Part shown: piece after piece, positions 58,827-64,000 of the stretch | How positions within the stretch are numbered: position 1 is the stretch's first letter | Layout: each line of letters begins with the position of its first letter | DNA from: RYN-230 sp963814645 | GTDB taxonomy: Bacteria > Actinomycetota > Actinomycetes > Streptosporangiales > Streptosporangiaceae | Reading direction: 5' to 3' | DNA length: 64,000 nt | Assembly: GCA_963814645.1 (NCBI GenBank) | Contig: CAWFDX010000001.1 | Coordinates: 806,001-870,000 of the forward strand | Notes under the pieces: model-generated | Databases searched by the model: none | Seen by the model: only the letters and a program-made list of their open reading frames with translations | Told to the model about the DNA's origin: nothing | Made by a program: the position numbers and the translations under genes

Positions 58827-61344
58827 ATGACAGGCGAGGCGCCCAGCCCGGCTCCGGACGGCCCAGCCCCGGACAGCATGGTCCCGGTGGATCCCGGCCG
58901 GCCGGGCGGCCCGCCGCCGCGGCTGGCCCTGTACCGCCGCTACCGGCCCGCCACGTTCGCCGAGGTGCGCGGCCAGGACCACGTCACCGAGCCACTCCGG
59001 CAGGCGCTGCGCACCGGCCGGGTGCATCACGCCTATCTGTTCAGCGGGCCGCGCGGCTGCGGCAAGACGTCCAGCGCGCGGATCCTGGCCCGGTCGCTGA
59101 ACTGCGCCGAAGGGCCCACTCCGGACCCATGCGGCAAGTGCGAGTCGTGTATCGCGCTCGCCCCGGACGGGCCCGGCAGCCTGGATGTGATCGAGATCGA
59201 CGCCGCCTCGCACGGCGGCGTGGACGATGCGCGCGACCTACGCGAGCGGGCGTTCTACGCGCCGGTCTCCGGCCGGTTCAAGATCTACATCATCGACGAA
59301 GCGCACATGGTGACCCGGGAGGGCTTCAATGCCCTCCTCAAGCTGGTCGAGGAACCGCCGCCACACCTCAAGTTCGTCTTCGCCACCACCGAGCCGGAAA
59401 AGGTCATCGCGACGATCCGGTCGCGCACCCATCACTACCCGTTCCGCCTGGTTCCGCCCGCGATCCTGCGTGAGCTGCTGGAGCAGATCCTGGCCGCGGA
59501 GCAGATCGGCTACGAGCCGCCGGTGCTGCCACTGGTCGTCCGGGCCGGCGCCGGTTCGGTGCGGGACTCGCTGTCCGTCCTGGACCAGCTGCTGGCTGGC
59601 GCGGGCGAAGACGGACTGCGCTACGACCGGACGGTGGCCCTGCTCGGCTACACCGATGACAACCTGCTGGACGAGGTGGTGGACAGTTTCGCGACCGGCG
59701 ACGGCGCCGCGGTGTTCCGCGCGGTGAACCGGGTGATGGAAGGCGGCCACGACCCGCGGCGGTTCGCGGCCGACCTGCTGGACCGGTTCCGCGACCTGAT
59801 CGTGCTGGCCGCCGTGCCCGGCGCGGGCCAGACCGGGCTGCTCGACCTGCCCGCCGACCGGCTGGACCGGATGACCGAGCAGGCCGGCCGGTTCGGCCAG
59901 GCGGAACTGACCCGCGCGGCGGAAATCATCAGCGAGGGACTGATCCAGATGCGCGGCACCACCTCGCCGCGGCTGCAGCTCGAGCTGGTGTGCGCGCAGA
60001 TCCTGCTGCCCGCGTCGAGTTCCGGGGAGAAGGCGCTGCTGGCCCGGCTGGAACGGCTGGAGCGCCGGCTGAGAAAGCGCCGAGCCCGGCGACGCCTCCG
60101 CCGCCCCCCAGCACGCCACTCCGGCTGCCCCCCAGCACCCCCCGGCCGCCGCTCAGCACGCCGCGCCTGCCGCCGCGGCACGCCCCACGGCCCCGACGCC
60201 TGCCGCCGCGGCACGACCCGCGACCGCGCCGCCCGCCGCGCCCGCCCCCGAACCAGCGGCCCCGGAACAGGCGGCCCCGCGCCCCGCCCCCGAACGGACG
60301 GCCACGCGCCCTGCCCCGGAATCAGCGGCCACGCGCCCCGGTCCGGAACCGGCGGCCACGCGCCCCGGTCCGGAACCGGCGGCCACGCGCCCCGGTCCGG
60401 AACCGGCGGCCACGCGCCCCGGTCCGGAACCGGCGGCCACGCGCCCCGGCCCGGAACCGGCGGCCACGCGCCCCGGCCCGGAACCGGCGGCCACGCGCCC
60501 CGGCCCGGCCGCCGACTCCCCGGCCACTCCGCCTGAGGCCCAGCGGCCCCGGTCGGCCCCCCGGCCCCGTGAAGCCGCTGAGTCCCAGGAATCCGCCCGG
60601 CCCCAGGATTCCGCCCCGCCACAAGAATCCGCTCGGCCCCAAGAATCCGCTCGGCCCCAAGAATCCGTTCGGCCCCGGGAGTCCGCTCGTTCCCAGGAAC
60701 CCGTCCGGCCCGGGGGGTCCGCCCGGTCCCAGGAATCCGGCGCGCCCGCTTCGTCCCAGCCGTCCTCCGCAGCCCCAGCCCGGTCGCCCGCCCCCGCAGC
60801 CCCGGCCCAGCCATCATCCCCGGCCCCGTCCGCGGCACCCGACGGCCCGCTCAGTGCCGAAGTGGTCCGGCAGCGCTGGCCGGAGATCCTGGAGGCGGTC
60901 AAGGGCCAGCGCCGGGTGGCCTGGATGCTGCTCAGCAACGCCACCGTGCACTCGGTGGAAGATGGCGTGCTCACCGTGCTGTTCGCCCGGGAGGGCGAGG
61001 CCAAGGGCTTTTCCGGTAGCGGCTACGACCGCGACCTGATCAGCGCGCTCAGCTCAGTGCTGGGCACCACTCTGCGGATCAAGGCGCTGTCCGCGGCTCA
61101 GCTGGCCGCCACTCCGGGCGCGCCGCGTAGCGGGCACGGCGGCCCGGACGAGCTGAGCGCGCGGGCGCCATCCGTGGTGCAGCCGCCCGAGCCACCGCAC
61201 GGCGCGTCGCCACCCCGGACCCTGTCACCCGAGGCTCAGCTGGACAGCGCCCCGGTCGCGCCACCCAGCGCCGGCCTCACCGGCATGGACCTGATCAAGC
61301 GGGAACTCGGCGGCCAGATCATCGCCGAAATCGACGAGACCTAG
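58827..61344 (+). CDS. dnaX: DNA polymerase III gamma/tau subunit (DnaX), frame change near 60072
   Basis: The clamp-loader ATPase. Walker A FSGPRGCGKTSSARILARS, a zinc-binding cysteine set (NCAEGPTPDPCGKCESC), DEAH-type Walker B YIIDEAHMVT and the SRC-like arginine region are complete in the frame from ATG 58827. After LARLERLERRL (60071) that frame becomes Arg/Pro nonsense up to a stop at 60536. The frame one base further gives a Pro/Ala/Glu linker with two tandem repeats, then the real tau C-terminus VVRQRWPEILEAVKGQRRVA to DLIKRELGGQIIAEIDET (stop 61344). The change is at CTG-A-GAA, where the zero-frame codon AGA is rare. It may be an indel or sequence error, or a +1 shift yielding gamma- and tau-like forms. 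Confidence 0.9.
60325..60509 (+). repeat. 27-bp tandem repeat in the DnaX linker
   Basis: Six full copies and a partial seventh of a 27-bp unit (GCGGCCACGCGCCCCGG followed by T/C-CCGGAACCG) encode A-T-R-P-G-P-E-P-A in the tau frame. The copies are almost identical, with only T/C variation. A likely length-variable locus. Confidence 0.9.
60590..60735 (+). repeat. 18-bp degenerate tandem repeat in the DnaX linker
   Basis: About eight imperfect 18-bp units built on CGGCCCCAAGAATCCGCT encode A-R-P-Q-E-S-like hexapeptides in the tau frame, directly after the 27-bp array and a short unique stretch. Confidence 0.8.
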
Positions 61345-61412
61345 CCCGGCCGGGCCTTGGGTTACTGCCGTGACTGCTGGTGCAGTCGTGACGGCCCGAG
61401 GCAGCCCGCAGA

Positions 61413-61464
61413 TGTTGATGTTGACCTAGGGGTCGCTCCAGCAACACCTACGTCAACATCAACA
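61413..61464. repeat. Long palindrome P1
   Basis: TGTTGATGTTGAC (61413-61425) pairs with GTCAACATCAACA (61452-61464). After a C-C mismatch the inner arms also pair to the apex GTCGCTCCAGCAAC, with only two further mismatches over the 52 bases. Confidence 0.85.
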
Positions 61465-61547
61465 CGCCGGGCACCTAGGACCAGGCAGCCGGCGGTGCCA
61501 GTGATGCTGGTGTGGCAAGTGGTGTTCTCCCCGTGAAGCGCCCGGTT

Positions 61548-61597
61548 CGTGATCAAACGATTGCTGTCGCTCCAGCGACACCAATCGTTTGATCACG
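61548..61597. repeat. Long palindrome P2
   Basis: CGTGATCAAACGATTG (61548-61563) is fully complementary to CAATCGTTTGATCACG (61582-61597). After one C-C mismatch (61564/61581) TGTCGCT pairs with AGCGACA around a CC tip. It shares apex GTCGCTCCAGC with P1, but its outer arms are different. Confidence 0.9.
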
Positions 61598-61871
61598 TTG
61601 GCTGGCGCCCGGGCCACGCTGGGCCGGACCCGGCCAGGGCTGGGCAGGCCTGGGCAGGGCAGGGTGGGACGGCAGCGGCGGGTCGAGCCGACGGGGCGGA
61701 CCGGCGGCGGCAGGCACCGGGGGAACGGCGCGCACCGGGCACTGGTGTTCGAAAGGAAGACTCGGGGTCGGGGGCCGGTGAGGCGTGGGCTTGGCCCGGG
61801 CCGGCAGGCCGTAGGCTCGAAGTGACAGGCCTCCCCGTAGCCGCGCGACGGCGCGAGGCGGCGGTACCGAT

Positions 61872-62351
61872 ATGAGTGAGGTCACAGTGGATCCTGGCGG
61901 CCAGATCGATATGCAGCAGCTGCTGGCTGCGGCACAGCAGATGCAGGATCAGCTCATGAACGCGCAGCAGGAACTGGCCGACGCGGTGGTCCAGGGCAGC
62001 GCGGGCGGCGGGCTGGTCAAAGCCAAGGTCAACGGCCAGGGCGACCTGGTCGACCTGACCATCAGCCCGGCCGTGATCGAGGATGGCGACGCGGAAGACA
62101 CCGCGCAGACCATCGCCGACCTGGTGCTGGCCGCGGTGCGCGACGCCAACCAGGCCGCGTCCGACCTGCAGGCGGAGAAGATGGGCCCGCTCGCGTCCGG
62201 CATCGGCGCGCTCGGCGGCCCCGGCGCAGGCCCCGGCAGCCAAGGCAGCCCAAGCCCCGGCGCAGGCCCGGGCAGCATCCCCCCGATCCCTGGTGTGGGC
62301 GACTTCCCCAGCCAGCCGCACGGCGGCGAGCCGCGCGGCGACGACCTCTGA
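61872..62351 (+). CDS. YbaB/EbfC family nucleoid-associated protein
   Basis: A 159-residue DNA-binding protein. The YbaB core (~12-100: DMQQLLAAAQQMQDQLMNAQ, VKAKVNGQGDLVDLTISP, DLVLAAVRDANQAASDLQAE) is followed by a ~55-residue Gly/Pro/Ser tail longer than in most bacteria. It lies in the conserved dnaX-ybaB-recR order, 15 bp before recR. Confidence 0.93.
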   Translation: MSEVTVDPGGQIDMQQLLAAAQQMQDQLMNAQQELADAVVQGSAGGGLVKAKVNGQGDLVDLTISPAVIEDGDAEDTAQTIADLVLAAVRDANQAASDLQAEKMGPLASGIGALGGPGAGPGSQGSPSPGAGPGSIPPIPGVGDFPSQPHGGEPRGDDL

Positions 62352-62366
62352 CGGCGGCTGGCAGCG

Positions 62367-62969
62367 GTGTACGAAGGGATCGTGCAGAGCCTCATCGACG
62401 AGCTCGGCCGGCTGCCGGGCGTCGGCCCGAAGAGCGCGCAGCGCATCGCGTTCCACCTGCTCGCGGCGGACACCACCGACGTGCGGCGGCTGGCGTCAGT
62501 GCTGGTCGAGGTGACGGAGAAGGTCCGGTTCTGCCGGGTCTGCGGCAACGTGGCCGAGGAAGAGGAGTGCCGGATCTGCCGCGACCCGCGCCGCGACCAA
62601 AATGTCATCTGCGTGGTCGAGGAGCCCAAGGATGTCGCGGCCATCGAGAAGATCCGCGAGTTCCGCGGCCGCTACCACGTGCTGGGCGGGGCGATCAGCC
62701 CGATCGACGGGATCGGGCCAGAGGACCTGCGGATCCGGGAACTGATGGCCCGGCTGTCCGACGGCGGCATCACCGAGCTGATCCTGGCCACCGACCCCAA
62801 CCTGGAGGGCGAGGCGACCGCGACCTACCTGGCCCGGCTGGTCAAGCCGCTGGGCGGGATCCGGGTGACCCGGCCGGCCAGCGGGCTGCCGGTCGGCGGC
62901 GACCTGGAATACGCGGACGAGGTCACCCTGGGCCGGGCCTTCGAAGGACGGCGCCTGCTTGATGTCTGA
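62367..62969 (+). CDS. recR: Recombination protein RecR
   Basis: A 200-residue RecFOR-pathway protein that helps load RecA at gaps. It has an N-terminal helix-hairpin-helix (LGRLPGVGPKSAQRIAFHL), the C4 zinc motif (CRVCGNVAEEEECRIC), a Toprim domain (VICVVEEPKDVAAIEKIREF) and the C-terminal RPASGLPVGGDLEYADEVTL segment. GTG 62367 gives standard length. Confidence 0.96.
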   Translation: MYEGIVQSLIDELGRLPGVGPKSAQRIAFHLLAADTTDVRRLASVLVEVTEKVRFCRVCGNVAEEEECRICRDPRRDQNVICVVEEPKDVAAIEKIREFRGRYHVLGGAISPIDGIGPEDLRIRELMARLSDGGITELILATDPNLEGEATATYLARLVKPLGGIRVTRPASGLPVGGDLEYADEVTLGRAFEGRRLLDV

Positions 62970-63133
62970 CCGGCCGGGCAGCTACCGTTGACTACGCCCG
63001 GCAAGAAATTGACCACTTAGCGTGCACAAGGAAATCCACCCGCGGGTCGATGACACTCATACCGGAGGAGGGGCAGGCTGGGCATGAAGGAGCGAGGCCA
63101 CGCAGGACCCTACCCCTGGCTGCGAGGGAATCG

Positions 63134-63691
63134 ATGAGCACAACTAACAACGGACCGGCCACCGGCGAGGGCTGGAACCCGCTCGCCGACCGGATCGCCG
63201 GGCAGACCCGCGACTTCCTGGACGGGATCGCGGCGCTGGCCCGTGGCGAGGGCGGCGACGAGACCGTGCCGCTGCTGCTGCTGGAAGTTTCCCAGATCCT
63301 GCTGGCTGGTGCCCAGCTCGGCGCCAGCAAGGACGTCATCCTGCCGGATAACTGGGAGCCCGACGTGGGCGCCGACCCGGACCTGGATGTGCTGCGCGGC
63401 GGCCTGGCCCGGCGGCTGGCCGACGTGGACGAGTACGCGGAATTGTTCGACCCCTACAGCGACACCCAGCTCACCCCGTTCCGGCTGTCGGACGACCTGG
63501 CCGCGGTGGCTGCCGACCTGATCCATGGTCTGCAGCACTACCAGGCCGGCCGGTCGCTGGAAGCGCTGTGGTGGTGGCAGTACTCCTATGTGAACCACTG
63601 GGGCACGCACGGCTCGGCCGCGCTGCGTGCGCTGCACGCGGTGCTGGCGCACGCCATGCTGGACGTGGTGGAAGAAGCCAGCCAGGTCTAG
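63134..63691 (+). CDS. DUF5063 domain protein
   Basis: A 185-residue soluble protein conserved next to recR and lysC in actinobacteria. Hallmarks are FDPYSDTQLTPFRLSDDLAA and the tryptophan-rich SLEALWWWQYSYVNHWGTHG. Function unknown. ATG 63134 follows CGAGGGA; the frame is open upstream, but similarity begins at STTNNGPATGEGWNPLADRI. Confidence 0.9.
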   Translation: MSTTNNGPATGEGWNPLADRIAGQTRDFLDGIAALARGEGGDETVPLLLLEVSQILLAGAQLGASKDVILPDNWEPDVGADPDLDVLRGGLARRLADVDEYAELFDPYSDTQLTPFRLSDDLAAVAADLIHGLQHYQAGRSLEALWWWQYSYVNHWGTHGSAALRALHAVLAHAMLDVVEEASQV

Positions 63692-63706
63692 CGGCCAGGG
63701 CGGCGA

Positions 63707-63781
63707 CAGTGCTGGCCCGGGAGGACGACCCCCCGGAGCCCCCCGCAGTGCTAGCCCGGGGGACGACCCCCGGAGCCCCCG
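63707..63781. repeat. Two adjacent ~37-bp direct repeats with hairpin cores
   Basis: CAGTGCT-x-GCCCGGG followed by GGACGACCCCC-CGGAGCCCCC occurs at 63707-63745 and again at 63746-63781. In each, CCGGGGG-ACGA-CCCCCGG (first copy with one mismatch) can fold as a hairpin. It lies between the DUF5063 stop and lysC. Confidence 0.8.
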
Positions 63782-63858
63782 AAAATCCGGCGAACGTCTT
63801 CACCAGCGGTAGGTACACTGCAAGCCGCCAGCAGCCCATCGGGAGGAGCGGCCCACCT

Positions 63859-64000
63859 GTGGCGCTTGTCGTGCAGAAGTACGGTGGATCTTCGGTAGCC
63901 GATGCCGACGGCATCAAGCGGGTGGCCCAGCGCATCGTGGCAGCCCGCAAAGCCGGCGATTCCGTGGTGGTCGTGGTGTCGGCCATGGGCGACACCACCG
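63859..64000 (+). CDS. lysC: Aspartate kinase, 5' end only
   Basis: The first 47 codons of aspartokinase, which opens lysine/threonine/methionine biosynthesis. The amino-acid-kinase start VVQKYGGSSVADADGIKRVA carries the KYGGSS nucleotide-binding motif, and VVVVVSAMGDTT follows. GTG 63859 follows GGGAGGAG. The gene runs off the window. Confidence 0.95.
   Translation, partial: MALVVQKYGGSSVADADGIKRVAQRIVAARKAGDSVVVVVSAMGDTT

Larger units (their letters stand above)
61345..61871. other. 527-bp gene-free interval with palindromes
   Basis: No gene is supported. It holds an imperfect hairpin at about 61368-61395, the two long palindromes listed separately (61413-61464 and 61548-61597) and, toward 61850, the leader of ybaB. 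Confidence 0.6.

Noticed and set aside
59990..61039. Arg/Pro-rich 349-codon frame inside dnaX
   Set aside because: It is a third-frame reading of the repeat arrays and contains no domain.
60862..61344. Separate gene starting at 60862
   Set aside because: Its product is the tau C-terminal domain of DnaX and continues directly from the upstream linker in the same frame.

Overview
This 64 kb window is high-GC actinobacterial chromosome. The markers are GTG starts at many genes, ATGA and GTGA gene overlaps, and actinomycete core genes: a seven-iron ferredoxin, a TPP-riboswitch thi operon, a DUF4032 protein, a TadA partner protein, SRP RNA next to dnaX, ybaB-recR-DUF5063 ahead of an aspartate kinase, and an F420-type (Ddn-like) oxidoreductase. 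The gene set fits a filamentous actinomycete of the Streptosporangiales or a related order, but the genus cannot be read from the sequence.

Layout. 0-8.4 kb: SigE-family sigma factor, acyl-CoA ligase, tRNA-Ser(GCT), fdxA, then a three-gene membrane cassette (tyrosine-rich coiled-coil anchor, ferric-reductase-like haem protein, small membrane-anchored protein) and a double receiver/double LuxR regulator. 8.4-15 kb: mostly membrane and regulatory genes (PH domain, DUF1345, TerC, an HtrA relict, DedA, an SMR transporter, a Roadblock protein, PadR and a LiaF-like protein). 15.2-19.8 kb: thiamine locus thiO-thiS-thiG-thiD-tenA behind a TPP riboswitch, with thiE divergent. 20-30 kb: general sigma factor, lipoprotein, DUF4032, UDP-glucose dehydrogenase and UDP-glucuronate decarboxylase (UDP-xylose route), XRE-cupin regulator with divergent EamA exporter, a PH-domain protein with a small membrane partner, the tadA pair and tRNA-Ser(CGA).

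30-52 kb is the most unusual part. It holds three large zinc-ribbon/class III cyclase/AAA/TPR proteins. Two of them are tandem paralogues flanking an MFS transporter with a C-terminal cyclic-nucleotide-binding domain. Directly upstream are a GAF protein, a cytosolic subtilase, a Crp-type regulator and a small acidic protein with four D-x-x-G-H-x-R repeats. Directly downstream is a stand-alone cyclic-nucleotide-binding protein. This reads as a self-contained nucleotide-signalling island. Between 34 and 39 kb lie an esterase, a DHA2 exporter, a LysM/lytic protein and a GNAT.

52-58.5 kb: glucose-6-phosphate dehydrogenase, then a MalT-type LuxR regulator, a DHA2 exporter, an alpha/beta hydrolase and an F420-type oxidoreductase. 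The first three of these four each lack an internal block, and the exporter and hydrolase share a duplicated upstream palindrome. 58.5-64 kb: tRNA-Ser(GGA), SRP RNA, dnaX (frame change before the tau C-terminus), two long related palindromes, ybaB, recR, a DUF5063 gene and the start of lysC. Frame breaks in thiO, dnaX and the hydrolase are either genuine decay or assembly errors, and read mapping would decide.
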